Counted from the stretch's first letter, positions 1 to 9,256 are shown. The stretch is 9,831 nt of DNA from Comamonadaceae bacterium (GCA_947454695.1 CANGMW010000080.1:1-9831), one strand, 5' to 3'. Notes: generated by a model not told the origin, from the letters alone. Translations and numbers: made by a program.

Positions 1-1066
1 CGATCCGGTCAGTCTCCTTCACGCGCCAGCTGCCGATGTTGCGCAGCTCGGTGGGGCCGTCGGCGTACAAGGCCATCACCGCCAGCGTCATCGCGGCATC
101 GGGAATATGGTTGCAGTCCAGGGTGAGGGCTTTGAGCGGCCAGGTGCCCCGCGACACCTCCAGCCAGTTGGGGCCGCTGGTGATGTGCGCGCCCATCTGA
201 CGGGCCGCATCAATGAAACGGATATCGCCTTGGATCGATGCTTCGCCCACACCTTCAATGCGAACCGGCTGCTTACCCTGCGCCGCCAGGGCGCCCAAGG
301 CGATGAAATAACTGGCCGAAGAGGCATCGGCTTCCACATGCAGCACACCGGGTGACTGGTAGCGGCTGCCCGCAGGGATCGTGAAGCGCTGCCAGCCGTC
401 GCGCTGAACCGTAATGCCAAAGCGGGCCAGCAAGTTGAGTGTGATTTCGATGTAAGGCTTGGAGATGAGCTCACCCACCACCTCGATCACGATGGCCTTG
501 CCTGCCGAGGCCAGCGGAAGCGCCATCAGCAGCGCGGTGAGGAACTGGCTGGAGACATCGCCGCGCACGCGAATGGGCGCGTCGAGCTGAAGTTGCGGCT
601 GACCGATGTGCAGCGGGGGAAAGCCGGGGTTGCCCAGGTAGTCGATCTGGCAACCGAGTTCCCGCAGCGCATCGACCAGATCGCCAATCGGGCGCTCATG
701 CATGCGTGGCACGCCTTTGAGGGTGAAATCGCCCCCCAACACCGCCAGCGCAGCGGTGAGCGGGCGCATGGCGGTGCCGGCATTGCCCATGAAAAATTCG
801 ATGGCTTGCCCGGCTTGGAGCTTTCCGCCCAGACCGGTGATGGTGACGGTGGTGCCTTGTTCGGCCACGCCACACCCCAGCTGACGCAAGGCGGTGAGCA
901 TCACGCGCGTGTCATCGGAGTCGAGCAGATCGTGCAGGGTGGTTTCACCCTGGCTCAGTGCCGACAACAACAGCACGCGGTTGGAAATGCTTTTGGAGCC
1001 CGGCAACACCACGCGACCGGCAGCTTGAACCAAGGGTGGAAGGTCTAAAAAGGGCGTGGCAAACAT
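1..1066 (-). CDS. aroA: 3-phosphoshikimate 1-carboxyvinyltransferase (EPSP synthase), partial, C-terminus off the left edge
   Basis: Sixth step of the shikimate pathway: shikimate-3-phosphate plus phosphoenolpyruvate give EPSP in the cytoplasm. The frame is open from ATG at 1066 to base 1 and gives 355 residues; the family is about 430-440 long, so roughly 80 are missing. Visible motifs are LPGSKSISNR at residues 21-30 (substrate and PEP lysine, serine and arginine), MGNAGTAMRP at 93-102, DASSASYF at 247-254, HIPDAAMT at 320-327 (Asp323 aligns with catalytic Asp313 of E. coli) and KETDRI at 350-355 (Glu351 aligns with Glu341). Gly97, Thr98 and Pro102 keep the glyphosate-sensitive class I pattern. 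It lies 26 bases after tyrA and is probably translated from the same transcript; no strong Shine-Dalgarno is visible, so the start rests on homology. In Pseudomonas this protein is fused to TyrA; here the two are separate. Confidence 0.96.
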   Translation of the reverse strand, partial: MFATPFLDLPPLVQAAGRVVLPGSKSISNRVLLLSALSQGETTLHDLLDSDDTRVMLTALRQLGCGVAEQGTTVTITGLGGKLQAGQAIEFFMGNAGTAMRPLTAALAVLGGDFTLKGVPRMHERPIGDLVDALRELGCQIDYLGNPGFPPLHIGQPQLQLDAPIRVRGDVSSQFLTALLMALPLASAGKAIVIEVVGELISKPYIEITLNLLARFGITVQRDGWQRFTIPAGSRYQSPGVLHVEADASSASYFIALGALAAQGKQPVRIEGVGEASIQGDIRFIDAARQMGAHITSGPNWLEVSRGTWPLKALTLDCNHIPDAAMTLAVMALYADGPTELRNIGSWRVKETDRI

Positions 1067-1092
1067 CGGACTTGGTATCGGCAATGAGCGGC

Positions 1093-1968
1093 TTACTGGC
1101 GGCTTTTTTTGTTCATCGTCCAAGCACTGCGTGACTGACTGGCTTGGCGAATCAGACCCTCGAGTGCTTCGCCGTTGGCGTTGCTGAGCATCAGCTCCAG
1201 CGTTTGCAAATGACGCTGAAAGTTCTTGGATTGAGCGAGCAACTCATCGCGATTGGCTAACAGCACGTCGCGCCAAACATGCGGGTCGCTGGCGGCAATG
1301 CGGGTGAAATCACGAAACCCCGGACCAGCCATCGACAGGTAGTCTTTACCTTGCTCTTGCGAATTGATGGCGTTCATCATGGCAAAGGCAATCATGTGCG
1401 GTAAATGACTCACCGCTGCAAAAGCTGCATCGTGGGCTTCGGGCGACATCTGGGTGATGTGACTACCTACCTGCTCCCAGACCTCAATGGCCTGCTGCAA
1501 CTGAGCGGTCTGGGTGTGTTCCACCGGCGTGAGAATCACCTGCTTGCCTTTGAACAAGTCGGCCTCGGCATGTTGTACGCCGGCGACTTCTTTACCGGCA
1601 ATCGGGTGCGCGGGCACAAAGCTGCCGAATTTGTCACCCAAGGCACGGCGCGCGGCATTGACCACATCGCTTTTGGTGGAGCCCACGTCCATCACCAACA
1701 TGGTGTCGGTGACCAAATGGCGAATGGCTTTGAGGGTGGCTTCGGTGGCCGCCACCGGTACCGCGATCAGCACGAGGTCAGAGCCCGACACGGCTTGCAA
1801 GGCAGAGGGCACATCGATATCGATCACGCCCAACTGTTTGGCGCGCTCGGTGGTGGAGGGCGATTTGCTGTAGCCCACCACGCGCTTGACCAAGCCCGCA
1901 CGCTTGAGCGCCAGCGCAAACGAGCCGCCTATGAGGCCGCAGCCTATCAAGCCGAGTTGCTCAAACAT
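1093..1968 (-). CDS. tyrA: Prephenate/arogenate dehydrogenase (TyrA family)
   Basis: Oxidative decarboxylation of prephenate (or arogenate) to the tyrosine precursor, in the cytoplasm. The 291 residues are normal for a monofunctional TyrA without chorismate mutase or ACT domain. The Rossmann domain opens with GCGLIGGS (9-16). HPIAGKEVAG (121-130), SHLPH (187-191, expected catalytic His188) and GFRDFTRIA (217-225) are family motifs of the catalytic and dimerisation domain. After the second beta strand the sequence is VVGYSKSPST (30-39), with Ser34-Lys35 where NAD-specific enzymes carry an acidic residue; this resembles NADP-using arogenate dehydrogenases such as that of Synechocystis. Cofactor and substrate preference are therefore inferred, not shown. 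The ATG lies 6 bases after the pheA stop, implying translational coupling. The last ten residues are basic and serine-rich, with no known role. Confidence 0.95.
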   Translation of the reverse strand: MFEQLGLIGCGLIGGSFALALKRAGLVKRVVGYSKSPSTTERAKQLGVIDIDVPSALQAVSGSDLVLIAVPVAATEATLKAIRHLVTDTMLVMDVGSTKSDVVNAARRALGDKFGSFVPAHPIAGKEVAGVQHAEADLFKGKQVILTPVEHTQTAQLQQAIEVWEQVGSHITQMSPEAHDAAFAAVSHLPHMIAFAMMNAINSQEQGKDYLSMAGPGFRDFTRIAASDPHVWRDVLLANRDELLAQSKNFQRHLQTLELMLSNANGEALEGLIRQASQSRSAWTMNKKSRQ

Positions 1969-1974
1969 AGCCGA

Positions 1975-3057
1975 TCACTCGCCCACCGGGTAATTACCCA
2001 ACAGCTTGTAGAACGCACAAATCGATTGCAATTCCTGCAAGGCGGCTGCCACATGGTCTTGCGAGGTGTGGCCTTGCAGATCGATGTAGAAATAGTATTC
2101 CCACTGGCCCGATCGCGCCGGGCGGGACTCAAAGCGTGTCATGGACACGCCGTGTTTTTTCAGGGGCACCAGCAGGTCATGCACCGCACCGGGACGGTTG
2201 GGCACCGACACGATCAGGCTGATGCAGTCGTTGCCCGTGGGAGCCGGGGGCGGCAGGGTGCCGGGCAGACAGACCACGACAAAACGGGTGCGGTTGAAGG
2301 CGTCGTCTTGAATCGCGTGCTTGACGATGTGCAAACCAAATTCTGAACCGGCACGCTCACTGGCAATGCCGGCCCAAGCCGGGTTGGTGGCGGCCAGGCG
2401 CGCACCCTCGGCGTTACTGGCTGCAGCGCGACGTTCAGCGTTGGGCAGGTAGGTGGTGAGCCAGTTCTGGCATTGGGCGAGTGCTTGCGGGTGGGCGTAG
2501 ACCGCCTCAATGTCGTCCAGTGAGTCGTTTAAGCGCAGCAGGTTGTGGCGCACCAGCAAGCTGGTCTGCCCCACGAGTTGCAGCGGTGTGGTCAAAAACA
2601 AATCGAGTGAGCGCGAGATCACACCTTCGGTGGAGTTCTCTACCGGCACCACGCCGAACTCGGCACTGCCGGCGGCGGTGGCGCGGAACACTTCGTCCAG
2701 GCTGCTGCACGGCATGCGCTCGATGCTGGCACCGAAATATTGCAGCGCGGCTTGCTCGCTGAAGGTGCCGGCCGGGCCCAGGTAGGCCACGCGCTGAGCA
2801 GCCTCCAAAGCGCGGCAGGCCGACATCACTTCGCGCCAGATGGCTGCAATGCCTTGGGCCTTGAGCGGACCGGGGTTGCGCGATTGCAAACCGCTGATGA
2901 CCTGGGCTTCGCGGTCCGGACGAAACACGGCCGAGCCTTCCACGCGTTTGATCTCGCCCACTTCGTTGGCCAGACCGGCGCGCTGATTGAGCAAGGACAG
3001 CAGCTGCTGGTCCAGCGCGTCGATTTCGGTTCTGAGTTGCGACAGGTCTTTGGCCAT
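1975..3057 (-). CDS. pheA: Bifunctional chorismate mutase/prephenate dehydratase (P-protein)
   Basis: Converts chorismate to prephenate and then to phenylpyruvate, committing carbon to phenylalanine. Three domains are visible in 360 residues. The AroQ chorismate mutase (about 1-88) carries the expected Arg9, Arg26, Lys37 and the FRPDRE motif at 45-50. Prephenate dehydratase (about 90-270) shows YLGPAGTFSEQAA (92-104), PVENSTEG (138-145), HPQALAQC (189-196) and the catalytic NRTRF (255-259). A C-terminal ACT domain (about 277-355) carries PGAV (289-292) and ESRP (310-313), the phenylalanine-binding motifs, so feedback inhibition by phenylalanine is expected. The ATG is 12 bases after serC and no strong Shine-Dalgarno precedes it, so translation probably depends on upstream ribosomes. 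Many relatives carry an aminotransferase gene (hisC2) next; here tyrA follows directly. Confidence 0.97.
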   Translation of the reverse strand: MAKDLSQLRTEIDALDQQLLSLLNQRAGLANEVGEIKRVEGSAVFRPDREAQVISGLQSRNPGPLKAQGIAAIWREVMSACRALEAAQRVAYLGPAGTFSEQAALQYFGASIERMPCSSLDEVFRATAAGSAEFGVVPVENSTEGVISRSLDLFLTTPLQLVGQTSLLVRHNLLRLNDSLDDIEAVYAHPQALAQCQNWLTTYLPNAERRAAASNAEGARLAATNPAWAGIASERAGSEFGLHIVKHAIQDDAFNRTRFVVVCLPGTLPPPAPTGNDCISLIVSVPNRPGAVHDLLVPLKKHGVSMTRFESRPARSGQWEYYFYIDLQGHTSQDHVAAALQELQSICAFYKLLGNYPVGE

Positions 3058-3069
3058 GGTGGGTCAGTC

Positions 3070-4160
3070 TTAGCTGTGGGTGCGCTCAAATTCTCGCATG
3101 TAGGCCACCAAGGCCTCCACACCGGCCATTGGCATGGCGTTGTAAATGCTGGCGCGCATGCCGCCCACCGACTTGTGTCCTTTGAGTTGCAAGAGGCCGT
3201 TGGCGCGCGCGCCGCTCAGGAAGGCCTCATTGCGGGATTCGTCGCGCAGGTAAAACGGCACGTTCATGCGCGAGCGGCATTCGGGCGCGACCCGGTTCAC
3301 ATAAAAGCCGGACTGGTCGATCGCGTCGTACAACCGTCGGGCTTTGGCGATGTTGCGTTGCTCCATGGCCGCGACCCCGCCGCTTTGTTTGAGCCACTGA
3401 AAAATCAAACCCGCCATGTAGATGCCATAGGTCGGCGGCGTGTTGTACATGGAGTCGTTGTCGGCCACCAGCTTGTAGTCGAAGGCGCTGGGGCAGGCCG
3501 GCAGGGCATGGCCGATCAAGTCCTCGCGTACCACCACCAGGGTGAGGCCGGCCGGACCGATGTTTTTTTGCGCGCCGCCAAAGGCCAAGCCGACACGGGA
3601 CCAGTCAATCGCACGTGACAAGACCTGCGACGAAAAATCCACCACCAAGGGTGCCTGGCTGCCCAGGGCCTTCAGGTCGGGCAGTTCATGAAATTCGACG
3701 CCGTGAATGGTTTCATTGGAGCAGATGTGCACATAGTTGGCATCGCTGCTCAACTGCCAACTTTGAGGGGCAGGCAATTGGGTGTGGCCATTGGCCTCAC
3801 TCGTGGCCGCCAGATTCACGCGCGCGTACTTGGTGGCTTCTTTGTATGACTTGGCACTCCAGGTGCCGCTGACCACCATATCCACCATGCCGCCACGGCT
3901 GAGGTTCAGTGGCACGATGGCGTTTTCGCCCAAGCCCCCGCCTTGCATGAAGAGGATCTGAAAGTTCTTCGGAATAGCCAGCAGTTCACGCAAGTCGGCT
4001 TGCGCCTGCTCGTAGATCGAGATGAATTCCTTACCGCGATGGCTCATCTCCATCACGCCCATGCCGCTGCCATGCCAGTCGAGCATTTCGCTGGCGGCCA
4101 GCGTCAGCACTTCGGGCGCGATGGTGGCCGGGCCGGCCGAAAAATTGAATGGCCGGGACA

Positions 4161-4161
<1 letters not shown>
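3070..4161 (-). CDS. serC: Phosphoserine aminotransferase (PSAT)
   Basis: PLP-dependent transamination of 3-phosphohydroxypyruvate in serine synthesis, also used on the erythronate branch of pyridoxal phosphate synthesis. The 363 residues match the family length. It begins MSRPFNFSAGPA, and shows SHRGKEF (40-46), ADFSS-type VVDFSSQVLSR (173-183), AFGGAQKNIGPAGL (193-206) with Schiff-base Lys199, YNTPPT (239-244) and GHKSVGGMRASIYNAMP (328-344), where His329 and Arg336 belong to the substrate phosphate pocket. The cofactor loop reads GGGLGEN (74-80), where E. coli has GGGRGQF, so the usual Arg77 is Leu. The ATG uses the last base of the gyrA stop codon (TGATG), the signature of stop-start reinitiation. 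It supplies the amino-group chemistry at the head of an amino-acid operon. Confidence 0.97.
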
Positions 4162-6803
<2,642 letters not shown>

Positions 6804-6834
6804 GGCGCAGGGCAGTCTCTATAAGCGTGAGCAA

Positions 6835-6870
6835 CCCCCGATTCTAAGCGAACGCACCCCGCCTGTGGCA
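6835..6870 (-). promoter_or_regulatory. Candidate sigma-70 promoter for gyrA operon
   Basis: On the minus strand, TAGAAT (6846 to 6841) matches the -10 consensus at five of six positions and sits about 38 bases before the gyrA ATG. It is followed directly by CGGGGG (6840 to 6835), a very GC-rich discriminator. The -35 at a 17-base spacing is poor (GCCACA). Initiation would fall near 6834, giving a short leader of about 31 bases without a strong Shine-Dalgarno. This is inference from pattern only. Confidence 0.45.
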
Positions 6871-6928
6871 TGGGTGCAACACAAAACTTGTTTACCCCCT
6901 GCTGAACCGATATGGGGAAAATGCTGAA

Positions 6929-6956
6929 TTGACCAATTGACCGCGTGTGGCACAAT
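6929..6956 (+). promoter_or_regulatory. Candidate sigma-70 promoter for ompA-like gene
   Basis: TTGACC at 6929-6934 (five of six to TTGACA) is followed after 16 bases by CACAAT at 6951-6956 (four of six to TATAAT). Initiation would be near 6963, leaving a leader of about 87 bases. The -35 is part of a perfect tandem repeat, AATTGACC twice, at 6927-6942, so a second TTGACC lies inside the spacer. It is divergent from the gyrA promoter candidate. Confidence 0.5.
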
Positions 6957-6972
6957 CTTTTGGTTAGCAGGT

Positions 6973-7003
6973 GTGGCTTGTCGTGTCTCAATGCCACTTT
7001 TTT
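6973..7003 (+). promoter_or_regulatory. Leader hairpin followed by T6, ompA 5' region
   Basis: GTGGC (6973-6977) can pair with GCCAC (6993-6997) around a 15-base loop, and six T residues follow at 6998-7003. The stem is short and the loop large, so this is a weak terminator-like element; it is listed because a second, better one follows 8 bases later. Confidence 0.22.
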
Positions 7004-7011
7004 ACCCCCCA

Positions 7012-7033
7012 CGCAGCTGCGCTGCGGTTTTTT
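7012..7033 (+). terminator. Terminator-like hairpin in the ompA leader (possible attenuator)
   Basis: CGCAGC (7012-7017), loop TGC, GCTGCG (7021-7026), one G, then T6 (7028-7033). It lies inside the presumed ompA leader, ending 7 bases before the AGGAG ribosome binding site. It has the form of an intrinsic terminator but lies upstream of the gene on the same strand, so it would act as an attenuator, a leader-stability element, or nothing. Confidence 0.38.
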
Positions 7034-7049
7034 CCGTCTGAGGAGAATC

Positions 7050-7574
7050 ATGAACTATTCGAACAAAGTGGCTCTGTTGTTGGCCGCATCGGCGCTTGTG
7101 TTGGCTGGTTGCTCAACCACCAAACCTGAACCCGCTCCGGTGGCCAAAGAAGCTGCTCCCGTGGCCGCCCCGGCGCCCGCACCTAAGGCGGCTGCTCCCG
7201 CTCCCCAGCCCCCGGCTGCTACCAAGGTTACCTACGCAGCTGACACCTTCTTTGACTTTGACAAGGCTGACTTGAAGCCTGAAGCCAAAGCCAAGCTGGA
7301 CGATCTGGCCAGCAAAGTTAAAGCCATCAATCTGGAAGTCATCATTGCCGTGGGTCACACCGACGCCATTGGTTCCGATGCCTACAACCAAAAGCTGTCG
7401 GTTCGCCGCGCTGATGCTGTGAAAACCTACCTGGTGTCCAAAGGCATCGAGAAAAACCGCGTCTACACCGAAGGCAAGGGCGAAAAGCAGCCCGTGGCTG
7501 ACAACAAAACTTCCGAAGGCCGCGCTAAGAACCGTCGCGTGGAAATCGAAGTCGTGGGTACCCGCGCTAACTAA
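7050..7574 (+). CDS. ompA: OmpA/Pal-family peptidoglycan-binding outer-membrane lipoprotein
   Basis: Anchors the outer membrane to peptidoglycan. The ATG at 7050 is chosen because AGGAG lies at 7041-7045 and the product then starts with a lipoprotein signal: basic N-terminus, hydrophobic 7-19, lipobox LAGC with Cys21. The residue after Cys is Ser, which predicts outer-membrane sorting. Residues 25-58 form a Pro-Ala-rich flexible linker. The OmpA C-terminal domain occupies about 60-170, with FFDFDKADLKPEA (67-79), GHTDAIGSDAYN (102-113), LSVRRADAV (116-124) and GRAKNRRVEI (157-166), including the Asp and Arg expected to hold diaminopimelate. At 174 residues it lacks an eight-strand barrel, so it resembles Pal more than classical OmpA. 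It is not in a tol-pal cluster, so it is probably a Pal paralogue. It is a single-gene unit ended by its own terminator. Confidence 0.93.
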   Translation: MNYSNKVALLLAASALVLAGCSTTKPEPAPVAKEAAPVAAPAPAPKAAAPAPQPPAATKVTYAADTFFDFDKADLKPEAKAKLDDLASKVKAINLEVIIAVGHTDAIGSDAYNQKLSVRRADAVKTYLVSKGIEKNRVYTEGKGEKQPVADNKTSEGRAKNRRVEIEVVGTRAN

Positions 7575-7587
7575 ATACAAGGACCGA

Positions 7588-7604
7588 GCCAGCCTGGTGC
7601 TGGC
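7588..7604 (+). other. Short hairpin in the ompA 3' region
   Basis: GCCAGC (7588-7593) and GCTGGC (7599-7604) form a six-pair stem around CTGGT. It lies between the ompA stop and the terminator and may protect the 3' end of the mRNA; it has no T-tract of its own. Confidence 0.35.
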
Positions 7605-7614
7605 CTGACTCTTC

Positions 7615-7644
7615 AAACCCCGCCTCGGCGGGGTTTTGTTTTTT
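7615..7644 (+). terminator. Intrinsic terminator after ompA
   Basis: AAACCCCGC (7615-7623), loop CTCG, GCGGGGTTT (7628-7636), running into a T-rich tract to 7644 interrupted by one G. The stem is strong and GC-rich, 41 bases after the ompA stop, so it separates ompA from ubiG. Confidence 0.9.
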
Positions 7645-7712
7645 GAGCCGGCCGTTTCAGTCCATTGACGGCTTGAGGTTTTATCGGCTCGAAAGGGTCT
7701 AGATCGCGTCAC

Positions 7713-8438
7713 ATGTCTGATAATCCCATGATGACTTCCACACTGAACGCTGATCCGGCCGAGCTGGCCAAGTTTTCCGAACTCGCCCACCGCTGGTGGG
7801 ACCCCGAGAGCGAATTCCGGCCCCTGCACCAGATCAACCCTTTGCGTTTGGAGTGGATCAACCAGCTGGTGCCGATCAAAGACCTCAAGGTGCTGGACGT
7901 GGGTTGCGGCGGCGGCATCCTGACCGACTCGATGGCGCGCAAAGGCGCACAAGCCACCGGCATCGACCTCTCCAGCAAAGCCCTCAAGGTGGCGCAACTC
8001 CACGCCTTGGAAGCCCAAACGCCCAACGTGCAGTACCGCGAAATCAGCACCGAGGCGCTGGCCGCAGAGCAGCCGGCCACCTTTGATGTGGTCACCTGCA
8101 TGGAAATGCTCGAACATGTGCCTGAGCCTGAATCCGTGGTGCGCGCCTGCGCCGCGCTCGTCAAGCCCGGGGGCTGGGTGTTTTTCTCGACACTCAACCG
8201 CAACCCCAAGTCCTTTTTGATGGCCATCGTGGGGGCCGAGTACGTGCTTAACCTGCTGCCGCGCGGCACGCACGAATACGCCAAGATGATCCGCCCCAGC
8301 GAGCTGGCGCGCTTTGGCCGCGACGCGGGTCTTGAGCTGCAGCAAACGCGTGGCATGGGCTACAACCCCTTTACTCGGCGTTACTGGCTCAGCCATGACA
8401 CCAGCGTGAACTACCTCTTTGCCATGCGCAAGGTGTGA
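7713..8438 (+). CDS. ubiG: Ubiquinone biosynthesis O-methyltransferase UbiG
   Basis: SAM-dependent enzyme performing both O-methylations in ubiquinone synthesis, acting at the inner membrane. The 241 residues match the family. Motif I is VLDVGCGGG (60-68), the acidic ribose-binding residue is in GIDLSS (83-88), EMLEHVP is at 131-137 and LVKPGG at 149-154. The stretch KSFLMAIVGAEYVLNLLPRG (166-185) followed by THEYAKMIRPSEL is the UbiG-specific insertion linked to membrane association, which separates it from generic methyltransferases. The ATG at 7713 is preceded by GAAAGGG at 7691-7697, which is rather far; ATGs at 7728 and 7731 are alternatives without a better binding site. The gene is downstream of a terminator, so it needs its own promoter in 7645-7712, but I see no convincing one. 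It overlaps the next gene by four bases. Confidence 0.96.
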   Translation: MSDNPMMTSTLNADPAELAKFSELAHRWWDPESEFRPLHQINPLRLEWINQLVPIKDLKVLDVGCGGGILTDSMARKGAQATGIDLSSKALKVAQLHALEAQTPNVQYREISTEALAAEQPATFDVVTCMEMLEHVPEPESVVRACAALVKPGGWVFFSTLNRNPKSFLMAIVGAEYVLNLLPRGTHEYAKMIRPSELARFGRDAGLELQQTRGMGYNPFTRRYWLSHDTSVNYLFAMRKV

Positions 8439-9115
8439 GCGCTTCAAGCATGCCTCTTTTCACCGGCATTGACGCCGTCCTGTTTGACCTGGATGGCACC
8501 CTGATCGACAGCGCGCCTGATCTGGGTGCCGCCGCCGACAAGTTGCGCACTGACCGCGGCTTGCCGTCCTTGCCGTTTCAGGATTACCGCCCCATGGCTG
8601 GTGCGGGGGCGCGTGGAATGTTGCAGGTGGCTTTTGGCATGACGCCCGAGCACCCTGACTTTCTTGCTCTGCGCGAAGAGTTCTTCCTCAACTACGAAGC
8701 CTGCATGACCGAGCGCACCTACGCTTTTGACGGTGTGGCCGAGCTGATTGAGCAGCTCACCCGGCGCCAGCTGTTATGGGGCGTGGTAACCAACAAGTCC
8801 AAACGCTTCACTGAACCGCTCACCCGGGCCATGCCCTTGTTTGCCAGCGCACGTGCGGTGGTGAGCGGCGACACGACGCCGCACAGCAAACCGCACCCCG
8901 AGCCTTTGCTAGAGGCAGCCCGCCGCTTGGCGCTGGCACCTGAGCGCTGTCTGTATGTGGGCGATGACGAACGCGACATCGTGGCGGGCCACGCCGCCGG
9001 CATGGGCACGGTGGCCGCCACCTACGGCTACCTCGGACAAAAGACCGATGTGGCGAGCTGGGGCGCGCATGCCCACATTAATTCCCCTTTGGGTCTATTG
9101 CAATTGCTGGCTTAG
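8435..9115 (+). CDS. mupP: HAD-IA phosphatase, probable N-acetylmuramic acid 6-phosphate phosphatase MupP (phosphoglycolate phosphatase/Gph family)
   Basis: Haloacid-dehalogenase phosphatase. Motif I is FDLDGT (17-22) with nucleophile Asp18 and acid/base Asp20, motif II is VTN (118-120), motif III the lysine of SKPHP (151-155), motif IV GDDERD (176-181). Often labelled gph, but ubiG-adjacent homologues in Pseudomonas are MupP, which dephosphorylates MurNAc-6-phosphate in peptidoglycan recycling. The stretches GARGMLQVAFGMTPE, LLWGVVTNK and YVGDDERDI resemble my recollection of MupP more than E. coli Gph. The assignment over phosphoglycolate phosphatase is inference. GTG at 8435 gives a four-base overlap with ubiG (GTGA) and 226 residues; ATG at 8450 (221 residues) is a real alternative, and neither has a well-spaced Shine-Dalgarno. 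The ssrA promoter overlaps its last codons. Confidence 0.88.
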   Translation: MSASSMPLFTGIDAVLFDLDGTLIDSAPDLGAAADKLRTDRGLPSLPFQDYRPMAGAGARGMLQVAFGMTPEHPDFLALREEFFLNYEACMTERTYAFDGVAELIEQLTRRQLLWGVVTNKSKRFTEPLTRAMPLFASARAVVSGDTTPHSKPHPEPLLEAARRLALAPERCLYVGDDERDIVAGHAAGMGTVAATYGYLGQKTDVASWGAHAHINSPLGLLQLLA

Positions 9116-9129
9116 GCCTAAAATAGGCC
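9096..9129 (+). promoter_or_regulatory. Candidate ssrA promoter with a dyad over the -10
   Basis: TAAAAT at 9119-9124 (five of six to the -10 consensus) lies 9 bases before the tmRNA 5' end. TTGCAA at 9098-9103 is a modest -35 with 15-base spacing. A perfect inverted repeat, GGCCTA (9115-9120), AAA, TAGGCC (9124-9129), is centred on the -10. The -35 lies inside the coding end of the upstream phosphatase gene. Confidence 0.55.
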
Positions 9130-9223
9130 GCTTGGGGCTGCATTGGTTTCGACGTGGGTTCGGACGCGCAGCAGGGCATGTCGAGCTGAATGCGCTCGTA
9201 AAACAGATTCAAAAAAACTAACT

Positions 9224-9256
9224 GCAAACGACGAACGTTTCGCACTCGCTGCTTAA
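9224..9256 (+). other. tmRNA tag-peptide reading frame
   Basis: From the resume codon GCA the frame reads A-N-D-E-R-F-A-L-A-A and ends with TAA at 9254-9256; the alanine carried by tmRNA precedes it. The LAA end is the usual degron read by ClpXP-type proteases. The ANDERFALAA form is one I associate with Burkholderiales. Confidence 0.93.

Noticed and set aside
593..1048. 151-codon plus-strand frame over aroA
   Set aside because: Antisense to aroA, whose active-site motifs are all intact.
1405..2346. 313-codon plus-strand frame across tyrA and pheA
   Set aside because: Antisense to two conserved enzymes, spanning their junction, with no domain.
2740..3618. 292-codon plus-strand frame across pheA and serC
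   Set aside because: Shadow frame spanning a gene junction on the opposite strand.
6945..7049. Upstream GTG extension of ompA adding 35 residues
   Set aside because: It would begin inside the promoter and leader, and would bury the lipoprotein signal; ATG at 7050 has AGGAG and a proper lipobox.
7113..8447. 444-codon minus-strand frame across ompA and ubiG
   Set aside because: It runs through two well-supported genes and the terminator between them; its composition is that of a shadow frame.
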